From: Flavobacteriales bacterium
Lineage (GTDB): Bacteria; Bacteroidota; Bacteroidia; Flavobacteriales_E; Vicingaceae
Assembly (NCBI GenBank): GCA_020635815.1
Contig: JACJZB010000004.1
Coordinates: forward strand, 320,672-384,671
Direction: 5' to 3'
DNA length: 64,000 bases
Both the position numbers and the translations under genes were made by a program. Position 1 is the first letter of the stretch, and every line of letters begins with the position of its first letter. The notes under the pieces are model-generated. The model made no database searches. It worked only from the letters and a program-made list of their open reading frames with translations, and was not told where the DNA came from. Positions 7,015 through 15,582 of this stretch are shown here, piece by piece.

Positions 7015-9915
7015 TTATTTTAATAAAGTAAATGTTCCTTTAATTAGTTTAGCATCGACACTAGCTCCATCTGGTACTAACACAAAAAAGTATGTGCCAT
7101 CAGATTGATCACTTCCATCCCAATCATTTTTATAATTATCTGTTTCATAAATTTTAATACCCCATCTGTTAAAAATAACTAAAGATGATTCTGGATAATA
7201 ATTTAAATTAGGGAATACTAAGAAATCATTTATTCCGTCTCCATTTGGAGTTACTACATTAACACCAAACAATGTGCAATCATTTAAATATACCATAGCA
7301 GTATCTTCAACGCTATTACATAATCCAGTTATTTCAACATAATACATCCCAGAATCTTGAACCATAATAGAAGGGCTTGTTGATCCTGTATTCCATAAAT
7401 AAGTAGCTTCATTTGCAGCTGTTGCCGCATCTAATGATTCTTCACTACCGATGCAGAACGTCAAATCAGAAAGGTTTGAAGCTACATATTGTGGGAAATA
7501 TACCTCAAACGTACTATCTTTAGCACATTGGTTGTCGGTAAAAGTAAATGTATATAATCCTTTTTTATCAACTTCTATTAGAGGATTTTCAATTGTATCG
7601 TTAGCTGTAAAAGTTACATTTCCTGGTCCAGAATAAGACCAAACACCTCCATTATAAGAAGATGTACCTACAAACTGAAATTGATTAACACAAGATGTAT
7701 CATTTGTTGGTACAGTAGGAGTTGGAACAACATTAAGTTCAAATGAATTTGAAATATTACATTGATTATCAGTGTAGGTAATTGTATAAATTCCTTCTGT
7801 ATCTACATTAATTTCAGGATTTGAAGTTGTATCATTCGGTAAGAACGTTAACGTTCCAGGCCCACTATATGTCCATTCACCTCCATTAAAAGAAGATGTT
7901 CCTGTTATTTGATAATCTTTAACACATATTGTTTCATCAGACTGAATCGCTGGGCTTGGAGCAAATGTGATGTTAAATGATGAGTCTTGATTACATTGAT
8001 TGTCTGTGTAAGTTAAAATGTAATCACCTATAACATCAACACTAATGGTAGGGTTTAGGGCTGTGTTGCTTGGTGAAAAAGTAACTGTTCCTGCTCCATT
8101 AGTGTTCCATGTCCAAACTCCTAAACTTTGATATGAAGAAGTCCCTGTAATTTGAAATTGGTTATTACAAGCAATAGTATCTGACATAACTGAAGGTTTA
8201 GGTAATACATAAACCGAAACAGTAGTGTCGTAGTCACACCCGAAATTATCACTTACTTCATAAGTATAATTATATATTCCTATGGTTGGAGGCTGAACTA
8301 CAATTGCAGTATCATTTTGTCCAGAAATAATAGAAGGATCGTTTACCCATGCACCACTTGCTATTGAAGTAATATATGTTTCATTATTAGGATTAATGGT
8401 AGGATCGAAAAGTATTCCCCATTCAAAAATATATCCATCATCTATTCCTTGATTATCTCTAACTGTAATATACCAATTCCCATTTAGTGGACATCCAGCA
8501 AAATTTATGTATGAATCTTCTGGCAGATATATTCCATTAGGATTCATCGCATTTCCACTACTTGGAGTGGTAACAGGTACTGTATTTCCATTCCCATACT
8601 CTGTAGCAAAATCACCCCAAGTGTTGTATGTTGATGACCAACAATATTCCATTCCTACCCCAGGATTCCCTAGGTTCATGTCATAAGCATTTCCAAGAAA
8701 AGTTCCTCCACCACCAAAACCACCTGGAGCTAAACCATTACCATTATAAGCGTTAAAAATATTAATTGAAGTTCCATTCGGACAAGTTAGAGTCATTTCT
8801 AAATCTCCTAAATATGAATGCTCCATAGTTAGGCATAATTGCTCTAAATCTGACGCACTTGTTAATGTTTGACCAGGTAAAAACCCACTTATATTTATAG
8901 TGTCCGTATAATTCGATCCACTTCCGTCAGGTAAATAAACTAATCCTGCAAAAGTACCTCCTAGTTGGAAACTAGCATCAGTAGGGTTAACACCAACTGT
9001 ATCGGTAGCAGTTACACCTCCTAAAATTACTGTGGTATCACCAAAGCAAATAGAGTCTCTGTTATTTATAATTCCTGAAAAGCTAGGTATTGTTGAAACT
9101 CTTACTTTTGAAATTATACTTTGAGATTGAGGAAACAGATCCGTAATTTTTAACGTTACTAAATACCCACTTCTCGTTGGCGGTGTAAACCATACACTAT
9201 CTCCTAAAGCAGAACTTCCATCGCTAAAATTCCATTTATAAACAACATTTGAACTGTTTTGTGAATAACCAACCCCTGTATTTTCTAATGAATATGGAAA
9301 TTCATCACTTGCTACAAATAATATCGAATCTCCAAAACAAACATCAACATAACCAGTGTCAACTGGATCGAGAGCATTAGCTCCTGTTCCATTAATAAAG
9401 GCTTCCATGTGAGGAGTAAATGGTTGAGGTAATTGAAGACATGATATATTTGCATCCCATCCAGTTCCAGTTAATGCTGTATCTGATTTAAATCGAACAG
9501 TTAAACATCCTGTTGTATTGTTTTGAAAAGTAGATACATGTGTGAATCCAGCAGGGTCTGTACTCGAATTATGTGCTCCAAGCAAAGGAGCATTTACTCC
9601 TATTCCATCATAAATAAAAATAGTGTCTGATTCGTGCACATCAAATAATAATCCTGAATTAACGCCAAAAGAGATAGAGAGTTTTGTTGTACCTCCGGCA
9701 TAATCAGGACACACTACAATGGTATCATTTTCATTATCTGAATAATTAGCGGTATTATTTCCAGTATCAAAAAAGTTTGCATCTGGACCGGCATTCGCCA
9801 TACAATCTAAAGGGTTTAATGTGTCTAAATCAGCATCATTTATTAAAATAGTAGATTGAGAATGTGCTGCAATAGAAAATAAAAATAGAACTATTATTAT
9901 AAGAATATTTTTCAT
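7015..9915 (-). CDS. Multidomain secreted protein with CUB, PKD, P-domain-like and T9SS type B domains
   Basis: 966 aa. After a signal peptide (IAAHSQ) there is a CUB-like domain at about residues 40-160 (FDVHESDTIFIYDG, CLTVRFKSD), a PKD-like domain at about 190-270 (VYKWNFSDGSSALGDSVWF), and a proprotein-convertase P-domain-like region at about 310-510 (LCLTMEHSYLGDLEMTLTCP, GNWYITVRDNQGIDDG). Three tandem repeats of about 76 residues follow at about 574-807, then an Ig-like domain, and a type B sorting domain at the end (NVVTPNGDGINDFLVFPNLN, FNRWGIKIYE, SDGTYFFVLV). No protease or glycosidase catalytic motif is visible, so it is probably an adhesive or structural surface protein. It follows a small secreted protein gene by 13 nt. 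No PorP/SprF gene adjoins it; the nearest is at 3370-4311. Confidence 0.88.
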   Translation of the reverse strand: MKNILIIIVLFLFSIAAHSQSTILINDADLDTLNPLDCMANAGPDANFFDTGNNTANYSDNENDTIVVCPDYAGGTTKLSISFGVNSGLLFDVHESDTIFIYDGIGVNAPLLGAHNSSTDPAGFTHVSTFQNNTTGCLTVRFKSDTALTGTGWDANISCLQLPQPFTPHMEAFINGTGANALDPVDTGYVDVCFGDSILFVASDEFPYSLENTGVGYSQNSSNVVYKWNFSDGSSALGDSVWFTPPTRSGYLVTLKITDLFPQSQSIISKVRVSTIPSFSGIINNRDSICFGDTTVILGGVTATDTVGVNPTDASFQLGGTFAGLVYLPDGSGSNYTDTINISGFLPGQTLTSASDLEQLCLTMEHSYLGDLEMTLTCPNGTSINIFNAYNGNGLAPGGFGGGGTFLGNAYDMNLGNPGVGMEYCWSSTYNTWGDFATEYGNGNTVPVTTPSSGNAMNPNGIYLPEDSYINFAGCPLNGNWYITVRDNQGIDDGYIFEWGILFDPTINPNNETYITSIASGAWVNDPSIISGQNDTAIVVQPPTIGIYNYTYEVSDNFGCDYDTTVSVYVLPKPSVMSDTIACNNQFQITGTSSYQSLGVWTWNTNGAGTVTFSPSNTALNPTISVDVIGDYILTYTDNQCNQDSSFNITFAPSPAIQSDETICVKDYQITGTSSFNGGEWTYSGPGTLTFLPNDTTSNPEINVDTEGIYTITYTDNQCNISNSFELNVVPTPTVPTNDTSCVNQFQFVGTSSYNGGVWSYSGPGNVTFTANDTIENPLIEVDKKGLYTFTFTDNQCAKDSTFEVYFPQYVASNLSDLTFCIGSEESLDAATAANEATYLWNTGSTSPSIMVQDSGMYYVEITGLCNSVEDTAMVYLNDCTLFGVNVVTPNGDGINDFLVFPNLNYYPESSLVIFNRWGIKIYETDNYKNDWDGSDQSDGTYFFVLVPDGASVDAKLIKGTFTLLK
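7495..8200 (-). repeat. Three tandem ~76-residue repeats inside the 966-aa surface protein
   Basis: Each unit has the order cysteine, QFQITGTSS or variant, GGxWxYSGPG, a TxTFxPNDTxxNPxIxVD stretch, GxYxxTYTDNQC and SFxxxxxP. The middle and third copies are most alike (SGPGTLTFLPNDT versus SGPGNVTFTANDT). The pattern is direct from the translation; an extended Ig-like stalk is inferred. Confidence 0.85.
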
Positions 9916-9928
9916 AAGGGTTAAGGGT

Positions 9929-10312
9929 TTACTTTTTTCTTAATTCTTTAAGGATGTGATCTTTCGACTTAATAACTAACATCTTATCAGTACCTTTAAT
10001 GGCAAAGAATTGATAATCATCTTGAATAATTTCAATATTTAAGTCATAAAAATTTATATTCTTTATGTCTTCAATCTCAATAGAACCAACTCGAGTCTGA
10101 CCTGAAGTCATTTTTTCGGTTGGTATTGGATTAAGGTAGAATGAATTTCTAGCACAATACTTTAGATATTCGTATTCTTCAATGTTATTTTCTTTTAAAT
10201 TCTGGATTTCTTTATCAGAAAATTTTACCAATAAATCTTTGTCTGAACTATTCGTTTGTGAAAAAGAATTAAAAAAGGCTAATAATAGGAAAATTAAAAA
10301 AGAATTTTTCAT
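9929..10312 (-). CDS. Small secreted protein of unknown function, 127 aa
   Basis: Begins with a clear signal peptide (MKNSFLIFLLLAFFNSFSQ) and continues as a charged, Lys/Glu-rich domain of about 105 residues with one cysteine (LKYCARNSF). No family is recognised. It is the first gene of a two-gene unit: the 966-aa type B cargo begins 13 nt downstream. A box CAAAGTTA at 10342-10349, which reads TAACTTTG on this strand, gives a plausible promoter about 30 nt upstream of the ATG. A periplasmic or surface role linked to the cargo protein is only inferred from the shared transcript. Confidence 0.75.
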   Translation of the reverse strand: MKNSFLIFLLLAFFNSFSQTNSSDKDLLVKFSDKEIQNLKENNIEEYEYLKYCARNSFYLNPIPTEKMTSGQTRVGSIEIEDIKNINFYDLNIEIIQDDYQFFAIKGTDKMLVIKSKDHILKELRKK

Positions 10313-10341
10313 ATATAAAGTGTTTTAAGAATAGATTTTAA

Positions 10342-10349
10342 CAAAGTTA
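10342..10349 (-). promoter_or_regulatory. Candidate -7 box (TAACTTTG) for the secreted-protein pair
   Basis: Matches TAnnTTTG on the minus strand, 30 nt before the ATG at 10312. No TTG at the matching -33 distance was seen. Confidence 0.45.
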
Positions 10350-10425
10350 CTCATTTTAGTGAAAGTTTACGAACTTTTTTAACCCTTCCTTGAAGTCCTA
10401 ATTTAAGGTGTAATTAAACCTAATA

Positions 10426-10460
10426 AAAAACCCTTAACAGTCTGATTGTTAAGGGTTTTT
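10426..10460. terminator. Terminator of tRNA-Gln, bidirectional shape
   Basis: Perfect 14-bp inverted repeat with arms 10426-10439 and 10447-10460, a 7-nt loop, core CCCTTAACA/TGTTAAGGG and an A/T tract on each side. On the minus strand it begins 11 nt past the tRNA 3' end and ends in a U tract. Confidence 0.93.
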
Positions 10461-10471
10461 ATCATCTTTTG

Positions 10472-10542
10472 TTGTCCCACAAGGATTCGAACCTTGAATG
10501 ACGGTACCAAAAACCGGAGTGTTACCATTACACCATGGGACA
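10472..10542 (-). tRNA. tRNA-Gln (anticodon TTG)
   Basis: Read on the minus strand it gives a perfect 7-bp acceptor stem (TGTCCCA/TGGGACA), a D-arm with TGGTGTAATGGTAACA, anticodon stem CGGT/ACCG around the 7-nt loop TTTTGGT with anticodon TTG, and a T-arm with GGTTCGAATCC. The outermost anticodon-stem pair is a C-T mismatch. The 3' CCA is not encoded, so it would be added by nucleotidyltransferase. It is 71 nt to the discriminator base A. It is an isolated single tRNA with its own promoter and terminator. Confidence 0.96.
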
Positions 10543-10552
10543 TTAGGGTCGG

Positions 10553-10582
10553 CAAATTTATGAAAAATTTATTTTTCTGCAA
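10553..10582 (-). promoter_or_regulatory. Consensus Bacteroidota promoter of tRNA-Gln
   Basis: On the minus strand TTG at 10582-10580, exactly 19 nt, then TAAATTTG at 10560-10553, with the tRNA 5' end 10 nt further on. This is the full TTG-N19-TAnnTTTG form of the main Bacteroidota sigma factor and the best-matching promoter in the window. Confidence 0.85.
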
Positions 10583-10692
10583 CTTTTTTTATTTTTGTTT
10601 TAATAAAAAACACATTTTAACATTGATTAACGTCCTTTAACAATTTATCTTTCAGAAATTCATAAATTCGCTACCTATAAAATTTACATAAT

Positions 10693-13600
10693 ATGGAGTA
10701 CAAAAAATTAAATAACATTTTAGGCTGGATAGTATGGGCAATTGCTACAACAGTTTATTTAATGACAATAGAACCAACTGCAAGTTTTTGGGATTGTGGA
10801 GAGTTTATCGCAACAGCTTATAATTTAGAAGTTGGACATCCTCCTGGAGCTCCTTTATTTATGCTTTTAGGTAAGATATTTACCATGTTTGGTTCTGCTG
10901 AAAAAGCTGCTTATGCTATAAATATTATGTCAGCTTTAAGTAGTTCTTTCACTATTTTATTCTTGTTTTGGACTATAACAGCAATGGTTAAAAAATTAGC
11001 GATGAAAACGGGTGAATTAACTAAAGGGAAAGAATTTGCCATTTTAGGAAGTGCCTTAGTTGGCTCATTGGCTTATACTTTTTCAGATTCATTTTGGTTT
11101 TCAGCTACAGAAGCTGAGGTATATGCCATGTCTTCTTTATTTACTGCTATTGTGTTTTGGGCTATTCTTAAATGGGATGCCGTTTCTACAGAAAAACATA
11201 GCACTAGATGGATGGTGCTAATTGCTTATTTAATGGGACTGTCTATTGGTGTTCACTTATTGAACTTGCTTGCAATTCCAGCAATGGTATTCTTGTTTTA
11301 TTTTAAAACTAGAGAGTTAAATGTTAAAACATTTTTTACAGCAACTGGTTTTTCATTACTAATACTTGGTATCGTTCAATTTGGAATTATTCCTGGTACT
11401 TATAAATTGGGTTCTATGTTTGAACTCCTTTTTGTTAATTCATTTGGGTTACCATTTCATTCAGGATTACTATTTTATCTATTCTTATTAGTTGGGTTAG
11501 TTTCTTATGGGTTATACTATACACAGAAAAAACATAAAGTAATATGGAATACAGTTATACTTTGTTTTACTGTAATATTAATAGGATACTCAACATTTGC
11601 TGTAATTATGTTGCGTTCGGCTGCAAACCCACCAATGGATGAAAACAATCCTGAAAATGCATTTAGCTTACTTTCTTACTTAAATCGTGAACAATATGGC
11701 TCTGCTCCATTTTTAACAGGACAGTCATTTAACACACCTCTTGATGCTCAAGAACCTTACAAAGAAGGGAAAGCAGTTTATTACCAAAACAAAGAAACGG
11801 GTAAATACGAGCAAACAAATAAAGGAGAAAAAAATGAACCGAATTACGACAGTAAAGCTTCTGGGTTCTTACCACGTATGTGGAGCTCTCAAGGTCATCA
11901 CATAGATGGATATAAGCAATGGAGTAATTTTAAAGGAAGAAACGTTAGAGCCTCGAATGGGGAAACGGTTAAAATACCAACTTTTGGAGAGAATTTAGCT
12001 TTCTTGTTTAACTACCAATGGGGGCATCTTTATTGGCGTTATTTTATGTGGAATTTTGTTGGAAGACAAAACGATATTCAAAGTCAGGGAGAAATTATTA
12101 ACGGAAATTGGATGAGTGGAATAGATGCTATTGATTCTGCTCGATTGGGAGACCAAAGTAAAGTACCAACCTCAACAAAAAACAATCCTGGAAGAAACAC
12201 TTATTTCTTTTTACCTCTTATTATCGGTTTAATAGGGTTGGTTTATCAATTTAGTAAAGACCCTAAAGATTGGTTAGTATTGGGCTTATTGTTCTTCTTT
12301 ACGGGAATGGCTATTAATTTTTACACCAATCCACCACCTTTCCAACCTAGAGAAAGAGATTATGCTTATGTAGGTTCTTTTTATGTGTTTACGATATGGA
12401 TTTCTATAGGTATTTATGCCTTATATGAAATATTAAGTAAAAAAGCACCTCAAAAAATAAGTGCTATTGCTGTTACTTTAGTTGGCTTATTGGCTGCACC
12501 AGTTTTAATGGGTTCTCAAAACTGGGACGACCATGATCGATCAGGGAGATACACCGCAAGAGATTTTGCAAAAAATTATTTAAACTCTTGTGCTCCAAAT
12601 GCAATTTTATTTACCAATGGTGATAATGATACTTTCCCGCTTTGGTATGTACAAGAGGTTGAAGGTTATAGAACGGATGTAAGAGTTGTGAATTTAAGCT
12701 TGTTAAATACCGATTGGTACATCGAACAAATGCGAAGAAAAGCCTGGGATGCCGATGGAATACCTCAACGAATTCCGGAATTTAAAATAAGACAAGGAAC
12801 AAATGATTATGTTCCAATTTATGATAGAGGAATACAAGGGTATATTGATATTGATGAAGCAATTGATTTTGTAATAGATGATAGCCCTAAGACGAAAGTG
12901 GGCGTGAACACAGGTAAACAAGTTGATTATTTACCAACTAAAAACTTTAGCATTTCGGTTGATAAAGAAGCTATTTTAGCAAATGGTGTTGTTACCCCTG
13001 ATTATGCAGATAGAATTCTAGATAAAGTGGAATGGACTGTAGATAAAAATTATATCATGAAAAATGATTTAATAATTTTAGATATTCTTGCAGCTAACGA
13101 TTGGAAAAGACCAATTTATTTTGCCATAACGACTGGTAATGCTAGTTATATCGGTTTAACCCCTTATTTCCAACTAGAAGGATTAGCTTATCGTTTAGTT
13201 CCTTACAAAGCAAACAACTATGATGGGCAAACTGGTGAAGTGCATACTGAAATTATGCAAGAAAATTTGATGGAAAAATTTGTTTGGGGAGGAATGGAAA
13301 ACGGAGATATCTATTTAGATGAAAACAACCGTAGAATGTGTATGAATTTTAGAAACAACTTTTCTCGTTTAGCTGACGATTACATTAGAAGAGGAGAAAA
13401 TGAAAAAGCTGTGGATGCTTTAGATTATTGTTTAAAAGTAATGCCTGAAAATTTGGTTGCATACAACTTTTTTATGATCCCAGTTGCTGAATCTTATTAC
13501 AAATTAAAAGAATATGAAAAAGGAAATAATATTGTAAGAAGCCTGGTAAATACATACCATGAGGATTTAAAATTTTATTTAACATTAAGAGGTGACAATA

Positions 13601-13758
13601 GGAAATCGATTCAAAGTGAAATGGATAGAGCTCGCTATATCTTACAACAATTAATCATGTTAACCAATGATAAATATAAAGACTCTGGTTTAGCAGCAGA
13701 AATGCAAGATCGGTTTATTGAAATAAACAGTTTAATACTAACTGAAGGAAATATTTAA
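10693..13758 (+). CDS. DUF2723 / TMEM260-like membrane glycosyltransferase (GT117-type) with C-terminal TPR-like tail
   Basis: 1021 aa. The N-terminus carries the family signature: ATTVYLMTIEPTASFWDCGE followed by a GHPPGAPLFMLLG motif after the first membrane segment, then many hydrophobic segments up to about residue 620 with the usual GT-C layout. A large soluble region follows (LFTNGDNDTFPLWYVQEVEG is a typical DUF2723 motif), and the C-terminus around residues 895-980 has a tetratricopeptide-like helical pair (KAVDALDYCLKVMPENLVAY, ESYYKLKEYEKGNN). Eukaryotic TMEM260 is a protein O-mannosyltransferase and bacterial relatives are GT117; transfer of a sugar to secreted proteins at the inner membrane is thus a family-based inference. 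It heads a three-gene operon with an FkbM methyltransferase (1-nt overlap) and an oxidoreductase. Confidence 0.88.
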   Translation: MEYKKLNNILGWIVWAIATTVYLMTIEPTASFWDCGEFIATAYNLEVGHPPGAPLFMLLGKIFTMFGSAEKAAYAINIMSALSSSFTILFLFWTITAMVKKLAMKTGELTKGKEFAILGSALVGSLAYTFSDSFWFSATEAEVYAMSSLFTAIVFWAILKWDAVSTEKHSTRWMVLIAYLMGLSIGVHLLNLLAIPAMVFLFYFKTRELNVKTFFTATGFSLLILGIVQFGIIPGTYKLGSMFELLFVNSFGLPFHSGLLFYLFLLVGLVSYGLYYTQKKHKVIWNTVILCFTVILIGYSTFAVIMLRSAANPPMDENNPENAFSLLSYLNREQYGSAPFLTGQSFNTPLDAQEPYKEGKAVYYQNKETGKYEQTNKGEKNEPNYDSKASGFLPRMWSSQGHHIDGYKQWSNFKGRNVRASNGETVKIPTFGENLAFLFNYQWGHLYWRYFMWNFVGRQNDIQSQGEIINGNWMSGIDAIDSARLGDQSKVPTSTKNNPGRNTYFFLPLIIGLIGLVYQFSKDPKDWLVLGLLFFFTGMAINFYTNPPPFQPRERDYAYVGSFYVFTIWISIGIYALYEILSKKAPQKISAIAVTLVGLLAAPVLMGSQNWDDHDRSGRYTARDFAKNYLNSCAPNAILFTNGDNDTFPLWYVQEVEGYRTDVRVVNLSLLNTDWYIEQMRRKAWDADGIPQRIPEFKIRQGTNDYVPIYDRGIQGYIDIDEAIDFVIDDSPKTKVGVNTGKQVDYLPTKNFSISVDKEAILANGVVTPDYADRILDKVEWTVDKNYIMKNDLIILDILAANDWKRPIYFAITTGNASYIGLTPYFQLEGLAYRLVPYKANNYDGQTGEVHTEIMQENLMEKFVWGGMENGDIYLDENNRRMCMNFRNNFSRLADDYIRRGENEKAVDALDYCLKVMPENLVAYNFFMIPVAESYYKLKEYEKGNNIVRSLVNTYHEDLKFYLTLRGDNRKSIQSEMDRARYILQQLIMLTNDKYKDSGLAAEMQDRFIEINSLILTEGNI

Positions 13759-14513
13759 TGAGAAAATTATTAAGATCAGTAATAAGAGGGTTAGGATTAT
13801 ATGCTTTTTCAATTAAGTTAGAGAACAAAATTGTAACAGCTCTTCAAAAAAACAAGCAAAAAGAATTATACAGTCAGTTTGTTAAGCAAGGTAACTTGTG
13901 TTTTGATGTTGGTGCCAATGTTGGTAACCGAACTGCTATTTTTTTAGAATTAGGAGCAAAAGTAGTAATGGTTGAGCCTCAAAAAGAGTGTTATAAAGTG
14001 TTAGAAAAGCGTTTTCCTAATTTGCCATTAATTAAAAAAGGATTGGGAGAAAAAGAAAGTACTGAAAAACTATATGTTTCTGATGTTTCGTTGATTTCTT
14101 CATTTTCAAAAAGTCATGTTGACCAAATGCAAGAAGACCGTTTTAAAGGGGCGAATTGGGATAAAACAATAGACATTGAAATGACCACTTTGGATAACTT
14201 AATCAAAGAGCATGGAGTTCCTGATTTTTGTAAAATTGACGTAGAGGGTTATGAATATGATGTATTAAAAGGGTTGTCTCAACCATTAAAATCATTATCC
14301 ATTGAATACATCGTTCCAGAAAACAAGGAGGTGGTTTTAAGCTGCATTCAACACTTAAGTAAGTTAGGAAATATTGAGTGTAATTTATCTCATGGAGAAA
14401 CAATGAATTTCCATTTAGCTATATGGAAAAACGGACAAGAAATGATTGACTATGTTCAAAGTCAAGACTTTATAGATACTTCTTACGGAGATATTTACGT
14501 TAAATTTGTGTAA
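13758..14513 (+). CDS. FkbM-family SAM-dependent methyltransferase
   Basis: 251 aa. The SAM-binding motif LCFDVGANVGNRTA lies at residues 48-60 and the ribose-binding acidic residue in VVMVEPQKE at about 72-75. The FkbM hallmark FCKIDVEGYEYDVLKGL follows at about 155-171. FkbM enzymes O-methylate sugars, polyketides or peptides. Its ATG overlaps the TAA of the DUF2723 gene (TAATG), which indicates translational coupling, so methylation of a glycan made or transferred by its neighbour is a reasonable inference. No membrane segment is visible. Confidence 0.9.
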   Translation: MRKLLRSVIRGLGLYAFSIKLENKIVTALQKNKQKELYSQFVKQGNLCFDVGANVGNRTAIFLELGAKVVMVEPQKECYKVLEKRFPNLPLIKKGLGEKESTEKLYVSDVSLISSFSKSHVDQMQEDRFKGANWDKTIDIEMTTLDNLIKEHGVPDFCKIDVEGYEYDVLKGLSQPLKSLSIEYIVPENKEVVLSCIQHLSKLGNIECNLSHGETMNFHLAIWKNGQEMIDYVQSQDFIDTSYGDIYVKFV

Positions 14514-14525
14514 CTTCCAGCTTGA

Positions 14526-15560
14526 ATGAACGGAATAATAGAACGATACAAAAAGATTCGAAAAAAAGGAATGCTGGAGAAGAAATTCAACGGCAAGTAT
14601 GCTTTTGTAGGAATAGGCAATCATTCTATTAATAATTTATATCCTGTTCTTAATTACTTAAATGTAGATTTAAAATACATTGTGGTAAGAAGTGAAGATA
14701 CCAAACAACTTGTTGAGAATAATTTCGATAATGTTATTGCTACAAGTAACTTAGACGAAGTCCTAAAAGACAATGAAATTAAAGGTGTTTTTGTTTCTGC
14801 TCATCCATCCGCTCATTTTAGTTTAGCAAAACAGATCTTAGCTGCCAACAAACACTTATTTATTGAAAAACCACCTTGTTCAACTCTAAATGAGTTAACA
14901 GAATTAATTGTTGCAGAAAAAACATCAACATCAACAGCATTAGCAGGATTGCAACGAAGATATTCGCCTGTATTCAACATGTTATCGAAAAAGATAAAAG
15001 CTGCTAACTATTACACTTTAAAATATAAAACTGGAGGCTACCCAGAAGGTGATGAATTGCTCGATTTGTTTATACATCCCCTAGATGCTTTATTTTATTT
15101 GTTTGGTGATGGAAACGTTGAAAACATTAAAGTAGTTAAAGGAAACGGAACTATTGTTTATTTAGCTCAAGTTCAACATCAAAATGGTATTTGTGGTACT
15201 ATTGAATTTTCTACAGCCCATTCATGGACAGAAGCTCAAGATATTTTAACAATTACAACTCCAAAGGGAGAATATGTTACTGAAAATACTTCTAAATTAG
15301 TTTTTAATAGTTCTCCAACAGTAATGATGAATATCCCTTTAGAAAAAGTAAAAGGATTTACTCCTCAATCAACCATCTTATACCAGCAAAACAGCTTTTT
15401 ACCAGTTAAGGAGCATAATCAATTATATTCGGCTGGTTACTTTAATGAATTAGAAACCTTTTTACAAATTTGTGAAAATGGAAACTCAACAAACAGATCA
15501 CAATTTGCAGAACTAACCCCAACTTTTAAAGCTATTGAAGTTTTAAGAAAAGCAAAATAA
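14526..15560 (+). CDS. Gfo/Idh/MocA-family NAD(P)-dependent oxidoreductase
   Basis: 344 aa. A Rossmann start (KYAFVGIGNHSINNLYPVL) lies at about residues 24-42, the family motif FIEKPPC (usually EKP) at about 115-121, and a substrate-domain HP motif in LFIHPLDALFYLFGDG. These enzymes oxidise or reduce sugars and inositols, including nucleotide-sugar precursors. Twelve nt separate it from the FkbM gene, so it is the third gene of the glycosylation-type operon. About 20 residues precede the Rossmann fold (MNGIIERYKKIRKKGMLEKK), so a later start is possible but no better one is evident. The specific substrate is unknown. Confidence 0.85.
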   Translation: MNGIIERYKKIRKKGMLEKKFNGKYAFVGIGNHSINNLYPVLNYLNVDLKYIVVRSEDTKQLVENNFDNVIATSNLDEVLKDNEIKGVFVSAHPSAHFSLAKQILAANKHLFIEKPPCSTLNELTELIVAEKTSTSTALAGLQRRYSPVFNMLSKKIKAANYYTLKYKTGGYPEGDELLDLFIHPLDALFYLFGDGNVENIKVVKGNGTIVYLAQVQHQNGICGTIEFSTAHSWTEAQDILTITTPKGEYVTENTSKLVFNSSPTVMMNIPLEKVKGFTPQSTILYQQNSFLPVKEHNQLYSAGYFNELETFLQICENGNSTNRSQFAELTPTFKAIEVLRKAK

Positions 15561-15582
15561 AAGAAGTCTATCATAGGTTGAT

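Noticed and set aside
10446..10640. 64-aa plus-strand open frame
   Set aside because: It overlaps the tRNA-Gln gene, its terminator and its promoter; the frame is an accident of the complementary strand.
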